Source: Desulfobacterales bacterium (lineage in GTDB: Bacteria; Desulfobacterota; Desulfobacteria; Desulfobacterales; SURF-7). Taken from it: 53,799 bases of DNA. The position numbers and the translations under genes are program-made. The stretch spans positions 1 through 53,799 of the forward strand of contig JABHLN010000010.1 in assembly GCA_018693105.1 (NCBI GenBank). The letters are read 5' to 3'. Positions within the stretch are counted from its first letter, which is position 1. Each line of letters starts with the position of its first letter. Below, in pieces: positions 26,401 through 37,491 of the stretch. Under the pieces are notes generated by a model. The model did no database searches. It was not told the origin of the DNA and saw only the letters and a program-made list of their open reading frames with translations.

Positions 26401-27720
26401 TTAATATTTTATATCTCTTGGTGACCATTTTGGGTTTGTCTGCTCTCCCGGTATCTCAAGCAAACGCCGCTGATCGGTTCCATAGACTGTCATTACATAA
26501 ATCCTTGGTGGACCTTGACGTGTTGAACAGAAAACAATAAGGCTTCCGTCAGGTGACCAGGAAGGTGTCTCATTGTTACCAGCATTGTTGGTAAGAGAAA
26601 CCGGTGTTCTACTTTTAATATCTATAACATATATATCAAACTTGCCATTATTCATGGAAGAATATGCTATTTTATCTCCCCGTGGGGACCAGCTTGGAGA
26701 TGTATTATATTTCCCCTCAAAGGTCAACCTTTCTGTCTTCCAGGTATTCAAGTCAAGTATATATATCTGTGGAGTTCCTGACCTTTTTGAAACAAAGGCC
26801 ATCTTCTTCCCATCCGGAGAAAATGACGGCGAAACATCGATACCCCAGTTTTCAGTCAATCTCTTAATAATTTTTCCGTTTCCGGTCAACATATATATTT
26901 CAGGATCTCCTGAAAATGAAAGGGTTGCTGCAAGAGCGAATTTTCCCGGAACCCAGTCTGGTGTAATATTTATACCCTCTTTGGCTACAACAACTCCCCT
27001 TTTTTCTTTTAAATTCTCAATATATAGATCAGGCCGCCCCTTTTTATAGGAAGTGTAAGCTATATATTTACCATTTGACGACCATGCCGGTGAAAGAGTA
27101 ATATTTCTGGTTTTTGTCCACTGCCTGGGTTCGTATCCGTCAAAATCACATAAATATATTTCCTTATTTCCCGAACCGGTAGAAATAAATGCAATTTTAC
27201 TGTTAAAATACCCCTTGTTGCCGGTTAAACGTTCAATAACTACACTGCAAAAACGTCGTATTATCTTCCTTCGTTCAGAAAATCGGCCCTTGTATCTTTT
27301 ACCGACAATCATAGTCTCTTTATAGGTATCAATGAGTCTGAACTCAAAATCGACTACTCCACCCTTAACAAGAACACCGCAGGTGATAAGAAACTCTGAC
27401 CCGATACCGGTCCAGTTTTTAAAAACCACTTTAGATGTCACTATTCCTGATTTTTGAGAATCTTCAAGATATGCCTCCCGGTTTAATACTTTGAAGTATC
27501 TCGTAAATATTAATGTTTCGGAAAGAAGGTCGGCTCCTTCCCTTGAAATCAATATTTCTTTTTCGTTTCCGGACATGGCTTTAAATAAAGGTACAGCAAT
27601 CGGAATCTTTTTCAGGAAAGGATTGCTAATATTAATATAATCATATCCTGCAAAAGAAAAGTCAGGTTTGAAAACAAGCGAAATTACAATTGTCAGAAAT
27701 AAAACAGATTTTATTTTCAT
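26401..27720 (-). CDS. tolB: Tol-Pal system beta-propeller protein TolB
   Basis: 439 residues from the ATG at 27720, which begins a normal signal peptide (MKIKSVLFLTIVISLVF...FAG); the longer frame start adds 13 unsupported residues. The N-terminal domain spans about 25-150. The C-terminal six-bladed propeller shows repeated blades: LSPAWSSNGKYIAYTSY, VSPSFSPDGKKMAFVSK, TSPSWSPRGDKIAYSS and ETPSWSPDGSLIVFCS. TolB is periplasmic and exchanges between Pal and TolA. Confidence 0.97.
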   Translation of the reverse strand: MKIKSVLFLTIVISLVFKPDFSFAGYDYINISNPFLKKIPIAVPLFKAMSGNEKEILISREGADLLSETLIFTRYFKVLNREAYLEDSQKSGIVTSKVVFKNWTGIGSEFLITCGVLVKGGVVDFEFRLIDTYKETMIVGKRYKGRFSERRKIIRRFCSVVIERLTGNKGYFNSKIAFISTGSGNKEIYLCDFDGYEPRQWTKTRNITLSPAWSSNGKYIAYTSYKKGRPDLYIENLKEKRGVVVAKEGINITPDWVPGKFALAATLSFSGDPEIYMLTGNGKIIKRLTENWGIDVSPSFSPDGKKMAFVSKRSGTPQIYILDLNTWKTERLTFEGKYNTSPSWSPRGDKIAYSSMNNGKFDIYVIDIKSRTPVSLTNNAGNNETPSWSPDGSLIVFCSTRQGPPRIYVMTVYGTDQRRLLEIPGEQTNPKWSPRDIKY

Positions 27721-27838
27721 AAATATTGCCTGAGACTTTTTTATTATAAAAGCATTCATTCTCTTTAAAATATTTTACCACGCCATCAAAATCAATCCAA
27801 ATAATATCACTGTCAGCAAAACTTGAACCAGGTATATT

Positions 27839-28636
27839 TTACTTCCAATCTTCAGGAGTAAACACAAGCCCTATATCATAGTAGGAATATCCTTCAGGGA
27901 GGGATGGAAGCGGATTAGATTTCAAAACAGCCCTGTAGGCCGAATCATCAAAATAACTGTTTCCTGACTTTATATCAAACCAAAAGTCCTTTATCTCTCC
28001 ATGCGGTAAAATTCTTATTCCGAATGCAACCTTGAGATCTTTTTGTCCCTTGATAAGCTGTTCGGATAAAATCCAGTTTTTACGAATATGGTACTTGATT
28101 TCAATTTTATATATATCAATCTTTTCAAGGGTGTTTTTCCCGCTTCCAACCGATCCTGACCGATTCGGCCCATTTGTGTTTATACTTGTATCTTTTTTAA
28201 GTTCTTCAATTGCATCGGCCATCAGATCGTCTTTTGTCTTTTCAATAACCTTTTTTACCGGTTTAAGAGTTTCTTTTTTAATTTTAGAAATTTTATATGT
28301 TTTTTTCTTAAGAGATTTCTTACTTTTTTTCTTTTTTACACTAACCGGCACCTTATTTTTCACAGTAGTCTTCTTTAAAGACTTTTTTCTCTCATGATCG
28401 AATTGTGATGGCCCATCTGTAGAAGCCACAGGTCCTACAGCAGAAAGTGAAAGAAGATTAACATTTATTATATTTTCCGGAAATCTTTTTTCAGGTTTTA
28501 ACATTGGAGCAAAGATCAATACCAACAGCACTATAGCATGGCTCATGAAGGAAAAAATAAAAAAAAGAGCCCATTCTTTAGTATTATTTACGAAATTATA
28601 ATGTAAAGAAGTATCAGCCGGTATTTTTTTATTCAT
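27839..28636 (-). CDS. tolA: TolA/TonB-like energy-transducing protein
   Basis: 265 residues. A short cytoplasmic segment is followed by one transmembrane helix (about 28-48, FIFSFMSHAIVLLVLIFAP), a Lys-rich periplasmic stretch (80-140, KKKKSKKSLKKK) and a C-terminal TonB/TolA domain with FGIRILPHGEIKDFWFDIKSG and YRAVLKSNPLPSLPEGY. It spans the periplasm and couples TolQ-TolR motion to TolB-Pal. The gene order tolQ-tolR-tolA-tolB-pal fixes the assignment. Confidence 0.9.
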   Translation of the reverse strand: MNKKIPADTSLHYNFVNNTKEWALFFIFSFMSHAIVLLVLIFAPMLKPEKRFPENIINVNLLSLSAVGPVASTDGPSQFDHERKKSLKKTTVKNKVPVSVKKKKSKKSLKKKTYKISKIKKETLKPVKKVIEKTKDDLMADAIEELKKDTSINTNGPNRSGSVGSGKNTLEKIDIYKIEIKYHIRKNWILSEQLIKGQKDLKVAFGIRILPHGEIKDFWFDIKSGNSYFDDSAYRAVLKSNPLPSLPEGYSYYDIGLVFTPEDWK

Positions 28637-28650
28637 CTTTTACCTGCATG

Positions 28651-29076
28651 CTATTTCTTTTTTACCGATCCTTTGGTTTCCATGGGGCCTGTGAGCATAC
28701 CGAGCTTTTCAACTCCGGCGCCTCTTATTTCAGACATAACCCGGACAACTACCCCGTATGGTATATTCTTATCGGCTCGGAGAAAAACCTCTCGGCTTTT
28801 ACGTCCTTCCAGTATTTTTGACATCTTATCCTGTAAAAAATCCAGTGTTACCTGCATGTCATTGATAAATACCTTATTGTTCTTGTCAATACTAACAATA
28901 AGCTGTTCATCATCAATAGTCATAGGGCCGGAAGCAGCTTCAGGCAGCGATACATTTTCACCCTGCATCATCATAGGTGCCGTAACCATGAAAATAATTA
29001 ACAGGACAAGCATGACATCAACAAAAGGAGTTACATTGATATCGGACATGAAATCATTATTTCCACCGATCATCAT
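28651..29076 (-). CDS. tolR: TolR/ExbD-family protein
   Basis: 141 residues. The membrane helix contains the essential Asp in MSDINVTPFVDVMLVLLIIF. The periplasmic domain (about 45-130) has the family end IPYGVVVRVMSEIRGAGVEKLGML. With TolQ it forms the proton channel that energises TolA. It starts immediately after the tolQ stop. Confidence 0.96.
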   Translation of the reverse strand: MMIGGNNDFMSDINVTPFVDVMLVLLIIFMVTAPMMMQGENVSLPEAASGPMTIDDEQLIVSIDKNNKVFINDMQVTLDFLQDKMSKILEGRKSREVFLRADKNIPYGVVVRVMSEIRGAGVEKLGMLTGPMETKGSVKKK

Positions 29077-29796
29077 TTATTTATCCCCCTTCGCATTGAG
29101 GATATCCCTTTCTACAATATTTAGAAAATCAGCTGAAAAACTTTGAAGCTCGGATTCAATAACCCTTATTTTCTGTGTAAAATAATTGAAGGCAATCACG
29201 GCAGGGATGGCAACAGCCAACCCGGCAGCAGTTGCAACAAGAGCTTCGGATATTCCGGGGGCTACAACTGCAAGGCTTGCCGAGCCTCTTTGGCCTATTT
29301 GATGAAAAGAACTCATAATACCCCATACAGTACCGAACAGACCTATAAAAGGAGCTGTATTTCCGGCAGTTGCAAGAAAAGGAACCATCTGAACCAGCTT
29401 TGTAATCTCAGTGTTGATAGCCCTTCTAAGGGACCGCTTAATATTATCAACACCCTTGAATCTGGTATCAAAAGATACCTGCTCAGTAGAAGTAGCTTTT
29501 GGCGCTCCTGTATTGGTTACTTTTTTTAGTTCCGTGTACCCTATTCTGAAAGTCCTGGCTACAGGACAGGATTGAAGCTGCTTTGCCTCTGAAAAGGCAT
29601 CTGACAAATCGCGACTCCCCCAGAAGAAATCAATGAAATAAGCCGACTCATTGAGTGCCTTTCTGATGTAACGATATTTGATTAATATTATTGCCCAGGA
29701 CGAAATTGAAAAAAACAAAAGAATGATCATAACAAATTTTACAACTGGCCCGGCATTGTAGAACATCTGTATAATATCTATCTGGTCGGAAATCAT
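29077..29796 (-). CDS. tolQ: TolQ/ExbB-family proton channel protein
   Basis: 239 residues with three membrane helices (about 20-40, 140-160 and 180-205). The conserved C-terminal part reads MVPFLATAGNTAPFIGLFGTVWGIMSSFH and VAPGISEALVATAAGLAVAIPAV. Length and order match TolQ. It is the first gene of the Tol-Pal operon; its promoter should be in the AT-rich region upstream (29797-30170). Confidence 0.96.
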   Translation of the reverse strand: MISDQIDIIQMFYNAGPVVKFVMIILLFFSISSWAIILIKYRYIRKALNESAYFIDFFWGSRDLSDAFSEAKQLQSCPVARTFRIGYTELKKVTNTGAPKATSTEQVSFDTRFKGVDNIKRSLRRAINTEITKLVQMVPFLATAGNTAPFIGLFGTVWGIMSSFHQIGQRGSASLAVVAPGISEALVATAAGLAVAIPAVIAFNYFTQKIRVIESELQSFSADFLNIVERDILNAKGDK

Positions 29797-30240
29797 TTAA
29801 AACTCCTGGTTTATATCTGTAAATGCAGGAAAATTTCTATTTAGGAAATCAGGTAATAAATCAAAGAAAAGTTATTAAATACCGCAAAATCATCTATATT
29901 ATCATATATTATATATCTGGTATTATTTATCAGGCATTATTTGTCTGATATTATTTGTCTGGCATTTTGTATTATTTCAAAGACTTCGAAAATATAATTA
30001 TACGAGCTTTATCGCAGTGTCAAGATATTTGGGTTATTCTTGCAACATTAAGGGGTCAAAAAAACATCGCAAAGGCTCCAAAATTCAAGCAATATCTGTA
30101 ATTTTAAATTGAAACATGCATAAACCTGTCTCAAGTGTTATTCGTTATATTATACAAGCAAGCCTTTGTATAAATAAAAAACCCCCATACAAAAATATGT
30201 ATGAGGGCTTTTTTATTTATTTAAAACAGAGCCGGGGGAA
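29797..30240. other. Intergenic region with short imperfect tandem repeats
   Basis: About 440 bases between tolQ and groEL. At 29905-29970 the unit TTATTTGTCTGGCAT and variants recur about four times. No gene is seen. The groEL terminator lies at the right end. Confidence 0.55.
30171..30220 (-). terminator. Rho-independent terminator after groEL
   Basis: ATAAAAAACCCCCATAC pairs with GTATGAGGGCTTTTTTAT around a short A-rich loop; both flanks carry A/T runs, so it may work in both directions. Confidence 0.85.
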
Positions 30241-31920
<1,680 letters not shown>

Positions 31921-31928
31921 TTATGTAA

Positions 31929-32216
31929 TTATTCAATAACTCCGAGAACATCGTCTTCACGCATAATCAGGTATTCGTCACCTGAAATTTTAACATCAGT
32001 GCCGCCATATTTACTAAATAAAATACGGTCACCAACCTTTACTTCAAGAGCAACTCTCTTGCCATCATCTCCAACTTTGCCGTTACCTACTGCTACTATC
32101 TCACCTTCAGCCGGTTTTTCTTTAGCAGTATCAGGTATGATAATACCGCCTTTAGTCGTTGATTCTTCTTCAACACGTTTTACGATAATTCGATCCTGCA
32201 ATGGTCTGATTTTCAT
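31929..32216 (-). CDS. groES: 10 kDa co-chaperonin GroES
   Basis: 95 residues from the ATG at 32216 ([14 protein letters not shown]), preceded by AAAGGAG; the longer frame from 32249 is not supported. The mobile loop [15 protein letters not shown] and the end [20 protein letters not shown] are typical. It caps the GroEL chamber. It is the first gene of groES-groEL. Confidence 0.98.
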   Translation of the reverse strand: MKIRPLQDRIIVKRVEEESTTKGGIIIPDTAKEKPAEGEIVAVGNGKVGDDGKRVALEVKVGDRILFSKYGGTDVKISGDEYLIMREDDVLGVIE

Positions 32217-32577
32217 CTTTCTTTCTCCTTTCATGATGCATATTGACAATCAAAAAATTAACCAACAATGGTAATTAAAAAAGTTTTCCAATATAACCAT
32301 CTGAATAAAAAAACAAATAATTATTCCATCAATGGATAATTCCTGTAGTCATGTAAACATATCAACAGTTTAGCGTAAGTCCATATCCGGATGTTCCATA
32401 TTATCTTAAGATTCTCCTAACAAAGAAATCTAAGAAAAAATAATCAACTTTTCAAATTTGTAAAGAGATATAATATTTTTTAATATCATATCTAATGACG
32501 ATAAACATAATTTCCCGGTTAGCCTGTCCGGAAATTTACAGCTCTATATCAATCAAAAAAACCAAAAAAAATTACAT
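32217..32577. other. Intergenic region upstream of groES
   Basis: About 360 AT-rich bases that should hold the groES-groEL promoter. I searched by eye for the CIRCE element (TTAGCACTC-N9-GAGTGCTAA) and did not find it, so heat-shock control would have to be by another route. Confidence 0.5.
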
Positions 32578-32868
32578 TTAATCAGCTTTCTTGCTGTCTA
32601 TTTTTTTACTAACGGTTTTTTCTGTTTTCTTGGTATCAGTTGCAGAAGTTTCCTCACTCTTCGGTGGGGGAGCTGAAGAGTTTTTTGAACCATTTGCATA
32701 ATCGGTTACATACCAACCGGTACCTTTTAAATGAAAAGTGCTCTGGGATATAAGCTTATGAAGTTTCCCTGAACATTGTGAACACTTTTTTAAGGGTTTA
32801 TCTGAAATTTTTTGTATGGCTTCTTCAAAGCCGCCACATTCCGTGCATTCATATTCATAAATAGGCAT
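32578..32868 (-). CDS. FmdB-family zinc-ribbon protein
   Basis: 96 residues. The first 45 form the FmdB/CxxC_CxxC_SSSS zinc ribbon: MPIYEYECTECGG with Cys8 and Cys11, and KCSQCSGKLHKLIS with Cys29 and Cys32. FHLKGTGWYVTDY follows, and the last 35 residues are low-complexity and charged. Often annotated as a regulatory protein from FmdB of Methylophilus, but its biochemical role is not known. Confidence 0.92.
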   Translation of the reverse strand: MPIYEYECTECGGFEEAIQKISDKPLKKCSQCSGKLHKLISQSTFHLKGTGWYVTDYANGSKNSSAPPPKSEETSATDTKKTEKTVSKKIDSKKAD

Positions 32869-32959
32869 TGTATAAAAATCTCCGTTAAATCAAACTGTTT
32901 TAAAATAGGCAGTGTATTCCTGTTGTCAAGTTCAGGTTGACAGCTTTTCCTAAAAAAAA

Positions 32960-33487
32960 TCAATATATATGAGTTTTCCTCCATTTTTCATAAAATATCA
33001 GAGCATTGCCCAACCCGGAAAAGTTCTGCCGGCTTAAAATTTCATTGGTTTTTTCATGGACCAAAACCTCTTCCTTCATTTTTTCATCATCCGAAGCATC
33101 GAAATTCTGAAGATACTTGCTGAATCTCACAATATGAATCAGTTCATGGGCAACGATATAAAGTGCAAAAGAGAAAAGTTGCAAACCTTGTGAATTTCTG
33201 ATTGCTGAAAGGATTGAATGGTCCTGTATGCATATTTTATAAAAATCATATTTCGATGAACCAAGAGACATATTTTCCCGCTGCCCCATATAACGCATTA
33301 CCTGGGCAAAAGGGCCGTTTATTATCTCTGCCGGGAGGAGGTCTTCAAGAGTCTTTACGTCATACCTGTGACGAAGCCATTGATTTGCAGATATTTTATA
33401 AAAATTACAAACAAGCTCTTCAGCCATAGCTATGGAATTGTTTACAATCTCTATTTCTTCTGCATTAAAATGTTCCAGCTTTGCCAT
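32960..33487 (-). CDS. HELIH-motif putative zinc metalloprotein
   Basis: 175 residues of a family I cannot name. The central segment LYIVAHELIHIVRF carries His114-Glu115-x2-His118, the HExxH zinc signature; possible third ligands are downstream (EEVLVHEKTNEIL, His about 143). The N-terminal half is helical and Cys-poor. No signal peptide is visible, so it should be cytoplasmic. The flanking genes (fmdB and a small ribosomal-type peptide) give no functional hint. Confidence 0.75.
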   Translation of the reverse strand: MAKLEHFNAEEIEIVNNSIAMAEELVCNFYKISANQWLRHRYDVKTLEDLLPAEIINGPFAQVMRYMGQRENMSLGSSKYDFYKICIQDHSILSAIRNSQGLQLFSFALYIVAHELIHIVRFSKYLQNFDASDDEKMKEEVLVHEKTNEILSRQNFSGLGNALIFYEKWRKTHIY

Positions 33488-33778
33488 TTAATTTTCACCG
33501 ACTAAAATATCAAATATTTTTAATAAATACGCTCAGACCTGACTTCGGAAGCCCGTAAGCCGTTAAAATTCTTCTCCAAAGCACCTACAAAGACCGTCAT
33601 TAGTTACGTACTATAATAGCCTGTATCCTGTTTCAATAACTCACTATATTTAATAAAAACATAACAATTATAAAAGAATTTACAATACTATTAAAAAAAA
33701 TGTGGACAAACAATAAAAAATTATGTTATTTATTAAACTTATTTTTAAAAACAACAATCTTAAATTGGAGGTGATCTG

Positions 33779-33877
33779 TTGGGTAGTGTAATTAAGAAGA
33801 GAAGAAAAAAGATGCGGAAACATAAACACAGAAAACTATTAGCCCGGACTCGTCATCAGAGAAGAAAAGGCAAATAA
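33779..33877 (+). CDS. Small basic bS22/COX24-like (AURKAIP1-domain) peptide
   Basis: A 32-residue peptide with start TTG at 33779 and a strong GGAGGTGA site 5 bases upstream. The sequence MGSVIKKRRKKMRKHKHRK followed by LLARTRHQRRKGK is almost entirely basic and matches the short bacterial proteins annotated as AURKAIP1/COX24-domain, relatives of the small ribosomal subunit peptide bS22. Its own terminator follows, so it is a single-gene unit. It is easily missed because of length and start codon. Confidence 0.85.
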   Translation: MGSVIKKRRKKMRKHKHRKLLARTRHQRRKGK

Positions 33878-33910
33878 TATACCTCCAATATTTTTTTAAT
33901 ATACTTTAAA

Positions 33911-33957
33911 ACAGAAAAAGCACCAGAGTTTGTCTGGAGCTTTTTCTGTTTTTTTTT
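33911..33957. terminator. Rho-independent terminator after the bS22-like gene
   Basis: ACAGAAAAAGC and CCAGA pair with TCTGG and GCTTTTTCTGT, followed by a nine-base T-run in the plus direction. It is close to the hflC stop and could also stop hflKC transcripts from the other side. Confidence 0.9.
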
Positions 33958-33992
33958 GTCTATTTATATCTATTTCTGTAAGATATTTAAGG

Positions 33993-34943
33993 TTATTTAA
34001 GATCTTTCAGGTATTTTAAAAGTTCAGAGTCTGTTGATAAAATAAGAGAACTGTCGCCATCAAGAGACTTTGCGTAAACATCCAGTGTCTTAACAAAAGA
34101 ATAAAAATCAGGATCTTTTGAATATGCGTCGGCAAATATTTTTGTTGCCGTTGCATCGGCTTTACCCGTTAAAATTTGAGCTGTTTTATAGGCCTCAGAA
34201 GTGATCTGTTTTAGTTTCTTTTCTTTTTCACCAAGTATCTTCTGGGCTTCACCTCTTCCTTCAGAACGGAATTTTTCCACAATCTGGACACGTTCGGCAA
34301 TCATCCTGTCATATACCGAGGCCCTTACATCCTCCCGATAATTAATTCTCTTTATCTTGACATCAACAAGTTCAATACCGAATTCTGCAAGCTTCGGTTT
34401 AGCCTGATTGAAAATTCTACTTGTTATTTCCGTCCTACCAAGCGCCACATGGTGTTCACGGCTTGCGGTTGCTTTAACCGATTTGGTATCTTTTATATCT
34501 GTTCTGGAATCCATTTTTCTGTCAGAATTTCTGACAGCCTCAATAATTTCAGTATTTGCAATAACATTTTTTACTGCGGTATCTATAATATCAGCCATAA
34601 TATCCGATGCATTTTCCACGGAAATAATTGTCTGAAAAAACAGTACCGGTTTATTTATCCGCCATCTGGCAAAGGTATCCACCCATATGTATTTCTTTTT
34701 TAAGGTCGGTAGTTCACCCTTCTCACCATCCCATTCCCTTAAGTTGGATGGAAATTTGTTCACCATATCTATAATCGGATATTTGAATTTAAGACCGGGT
34801 TCTTTTAATGTTTCACCGATTACTTTCCCGAACCTGGTTATAACAACCTGTTCAGTCTCATCAATAGTATAAGTGGACAATAATAATATAAAAACACCTG
34901 CCGCAAGAATAAAACCTGTTATAGTAAGCCACTTTGATTTCAC
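33993..34943 (-). CDS. hflC: Protease modulator HflC
   Basis: 316 residues. One N-terminal transmembrane helix (about 6-25) is followed by the SPFH/band-7 domain (TEQVVITRFGKVIGETLKEPGLKFKYP) and a helical region (EGRGEAQKILGEKEKKLKQITSEA). HflC and HflK form a large membrane cage around FtsH hexamers and modulate quality-control proteolysis. The GTG start overlaps the hflK stop by 4 bases. Confidence 0.95.
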   Translation of the reverse strand: MKSKWLTITGFILAAGVFILLLSTYTIDETEQVVITRFGKVIGETLKEPGLKFKYPIIDMVNKFPSNLREWDGEKGELPTLKKKYIWVDTFARWRINKPVLFFQTIISVENASDIMADIIDTAVKNVIANTEIIEAVRNSDRKMDSRTDIKDTKSVKATASREHHVALGRTEITSRIFNQAKPKLAEFGIELVDVKIKRINYREDVRASVYDRMIAERVQIVEKFRSEGRGEAQKILGEKEKKLKQITSEAYKTAQILTGKADATATKIFADAYSKDPDFYSFVKTLDVYAKSLDGDSSLILSTDSELLKYLKDLK

Positions 34944-36001
34944 TTTGTTACACCTTTTTTGCTTTCAATATTCAGTAAAGGCAGAAAGTTTTTCTGACTT
35001 GAATCAATCAGATACTTCTGGCCTATTTTTGGGAACACATCTATAAACATTTCAAGGTAAAGACGCCTTTTGGTAACATCTTTTGCCTTGGCGTATTCAT
35101 TATAAAGAGCCGTAAATTTTGAAGCTTCACCTTCTGCCCTGTTGATTCGATCAAGGGAATATCCTTCGGCAGCCCTTATTGTTCTCTCGGCTTCACCTTT
35201 TGCAGCCGGAATCGCCTGGTTATAATCCTTCTTGGCGGTTAATATCATTGTTTCCTTTTCCTGTTCTGCTTTGTTTACAGCATTAAAGGAAGGCTGTACC
35301 TTTGTCGGCACATTTGTTTTTTTCAATTCAAGGTTAACAAGCCTGATACCTGTTTCTGAATTATCTAGTTCTTTTTGAAGAACTTCACGGCATTGTGTCG
35401 CAATTTCTTCACGTTCATTTATAACCTCGTTAACACTCCTGTCTCCAACAACCAGCCTCATGGCGGCTTCGGAAAGGTCTCGCAAAAGCCCTTCAGCATC
35501 ATATACCCTGAAAAGAAACTTTTCAGGATCTTTTATTTTATACTGAACAATCCATGGAACAATAGCCACATTCAAATCCCCGGTAAGCATAAGTGCTGCT
35601 TCCATGCCCCTCCGGTATGTCACCTCACCCCCGGTCATCCTCCTGTCAGTGCGACCGGTAGTAACACCGAACTCGGTCCTTCTTGTTCCGTCAACATTTA
35701 CTATTGTCAGCTTTTCGATTCCGTTTGGCCACTTTAAATGCAGACCGGGATGAGTCTTTCGCACAAACTTACCGAACTGTTGAATCATACCGACTTCACG
35801 TAGTTTCACCTGGTAAACCATTGAATATCCTAAATATCCGAGTACAATCAAAATACTTAAAATAAACGGGCCACCAGGGAATTTAATATTCTTAATTTTA
35901 TTTCCCAGTTCTTCTAAATCAGGTGGTCCAATACCGTCTGAGCCCTGAGTTTTTTTGCTTTTCTTTTGATTTTCCTGAAGTTTTTCCCAATCCCAAGCCA
36001 T
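34940..36001 (-). CDS. hflK: Protease modulator HflK
   Basis: 353 residues. The N-terminal cytoplasmic part contains WEKLQENQKKSK and a Gly/Pro segment. A transmembrane helix (about 44-64) precedes the SPFH domain (LREVGMIQQFGKFVRKTHPGLHLKWP), and helices rich in Ala/Glu follow (AAKGEAERTIRAAEGYSLDR). It pairs with HflC. It is the first gene of hflK-hflC. Confidence 0.95.
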   Translation of the reverse strand: MAWDWEKLQENQKKSKKTQGSDGIGPPDLEELGNKIKNIKFPGGPFILSILIVLGYLGYSMVYQVKLREVGMIQQFGKFVRKTHPGLHLKWPNGIEKLTIVNVDGTRRTEFGVTTGRTDRRMTGGEVTYRRGMEAALMLTGDLNVAIVPWIVQYKIKDPEKFLFRVYDAEGLLRDLSEAAMRLVVGDRSVNEVINEREEIATQCREVLQKELDNSETGIRLVNLELKKTNVPTKVQPSFNAVNKAEQEKETMILTAKKDYNQAIPAAKGEAERTIRAAEGYSLDRINRAEGEASKFTALYNEYAKAKDVTKRRLYLEMFIDVFPKIGQKYLIDSSQKNFLPLLNIESKKGVTK

Positions 36002-36447
36002 AATATTATCCGTTGTTTTGTTGTTTGTTTATGTACTTTAATAGTGCCCGAAAAAGAATAAGCGAACAAAAAATACCCAAGTAAAGAATATAGGTCTTTC
36101 ATATTCAAAAAAGTTAATACCACATGAACAGACTTTACCGAAATAATTTGCTTTAAGGCATATTAATCTTTTTACAGGCAGACATTATATGTTATAACTT
36201 ATAAGCTTACAATTTTAAGTTACGTTCTATTTTAAGTCAAGTAAAATCAGATAAATCAAGCAGTTTTGATAAACTGATAAAAAGCATAACCGATAGCTAA
36301 GCACTATAACACAGTAGATGGAGGTTTTTTATAACGCCATCAGTTTTATATCTTTTGATTTTTTACTCAAATTCCATTAAAACGAAAATCATTCAAAATG
36401 CTTTGTTGAAACCTTGATTTATTTGATAAATAAAAAATAAGAGATCT
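36002..36447. other. Intergenic region between divergent hflK and DUF721 genes
   Basis: About 445 bases, AT-rich, presumably with promoters for both directions. It includes a shortened family 1 repeat at 36267-36342 and no credible gene. Confidence 0.55.
36267..36342 (-). repeat. Family 1 repeat, internally deleted (76 bp)
   Basis: Begins TGATAAACTGATAAAAAG, jumps from CGATAGCTAAG to CACTATAACACAGTAGATGG, and ends ATAACGCCATCA. The central palindrome is gone. Confidence 0.75.
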
Positions 36448-36759
36448 ATGAAAAAAAGATATAACAAGGAACCGATTCACATAAGTAATGTTCTGGATAA
36501 TTTTATTGCAAAACACAAAACCCGGACCGATACCGGAATGACCCGGATCTGGGACCTGTGGGAAAGTACCATTGAGGGCCAGATAGCCGAAAACGCTCAT
36601 CCAGCAGCTTTCAAAGGAAAACTCCTCCTGGTACATGTGTCAAGTTCCGTCTGGATTCAGCAATTGCAGTTCCTTAAGGTTGAGATAATGAATAAGATAA
36701 ATGAGGCTGCGGGGAAAGAACTGGTAAATGACATCAGGTTTAAGATTGGACCTGTTTAA
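36448..36759 (+). CDS. DUF721 (DciA-like) family protein
   Basis: 103 residues. The blocks ISNVLDNFIAKH, IWDLWESTIEGQIAENAHPAAFKGKLLLVHVSSSVWIQQL and DIRFKIGPV match DUF721, the family of DciA. DciA loads the replicative helicase in many bacteria that lack DnaC; short DUF721 proteins are likely relatives, but that role is not shown for this size class. It lies 6 bases upstream of the methyltransferase gene and is probably cotranscribed with it. Confidence 0.85.
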   Translation: MKKRYNKEPIHISNVLDNFIAKHKTRTDTGMTRIWDLWESTIEGQIAENAHPAAFKGKLLLVHVSSSVWIQQLQFLKVEIMNKINEAAGKELVNDIRFKIGPV

Positions 36760-36765
36760 TCTGCT

Positions 36766-37488
36766 ATGAGTGAATATACTACAGACACTTTTTTTGATGG
36801 ACAAATCAGTGTTACCCAGGAAAGTACCGGGTACCGTTTTTCTATTGATCCTATCCTGTTGGCGTGGCATGCCAGGCCTGCCCCTGGGGATAAAATACTT
36901 GACCTGGGAACCGGATGCGGCATCATTCCCCTGATGCTTGCATACAGAAACCCTGAAACCATTATTACCGGAATAGAAATACAACCCTCCCTTGCGAAAA
37001 CCGCCGCCCTTAATATTAAAGAAAACAACATGGGAGACCGGATAAAAAGCATCTGCTGCAACATGAAAAATATTAATCAAAGCGATACCGGGGGGCCTGT
37101 CGATTTGATTGTCAGCAATCCGCCATACAGAAAGACAAACTCGGGAAGAGTAAATCCAAATCAACAAAAGGCTATAGCAAGACATGAAATAGAAATCACT
37201 ATTAACGAGATTATGGAAACCTCCCGCAGTATGCTCAGAACAATGGGCAAATTCATTACCATTTATCCTGCAGAGCGTTCAATAGACCTCCTGGCTGCCA
37301 TGAGAAAGGCCGGTATTGAACCAAAAATGCTGCGAACAATCCACTCCTATGAAAATACTGAAGCTGTACTGATAATCGCTGAAGGTGTAAAAAGAGGCAA
37401 CCCGGGTATAAAAATCATGCCGCCTTTAATAATATATAAGGCAGAAGATGTATATAGTGATGAGGTCAAAAAGATGTACATCCCTTAA
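36766..37488 (+). CDS. TrmN6-like tRNA1(Val) adenine-N6 methyltransferase
   Basis: 240 residues. The SAM-binding motif is ILDLGTGCGIIPLMLAYR (about 43-60) and the amino-methylase motif is IVSNPPYRK with NPPY at about 124. The N-terminal QESTGYRFSIDPILLAWHA and SGRVNPNQQKAIARHE are typical of the YfiC/TrmN6 group, which methylates A37 of tRNA-Val in E. coli. The substrate is inferred from family membership. A family 1 repeat follows 4 bases after the stop. Confidence 0.87.
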   Translation: MSEYTTDTFFDGQISVTQESTGYRFSIDPILLAWHARPAPGDKILDLGTGCGIIPLMLAYRNPETIITGIEIQPSLAKTAALNIKENNMGDRIKSICCNMKNINQSDTGGPVDLIVSNPPYRKTNSGRVNPNQQKAIARHEIEITINEIMETSRSMLRTMGKFITIYPAERSIDLLAAMRKAGIEPKMLRTIHSYENTEAVLIIAEGVKRGNPGIKIMPPLIIYKAEDVYSDEVKKMYIP

Positions 37489-37491
37489 ACT

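Noticed and set aside
32217-32577. CIRCE heat-shock operator in front of groES
   Set aside because: The TTAGCACTC inverted pair was not found by eye.
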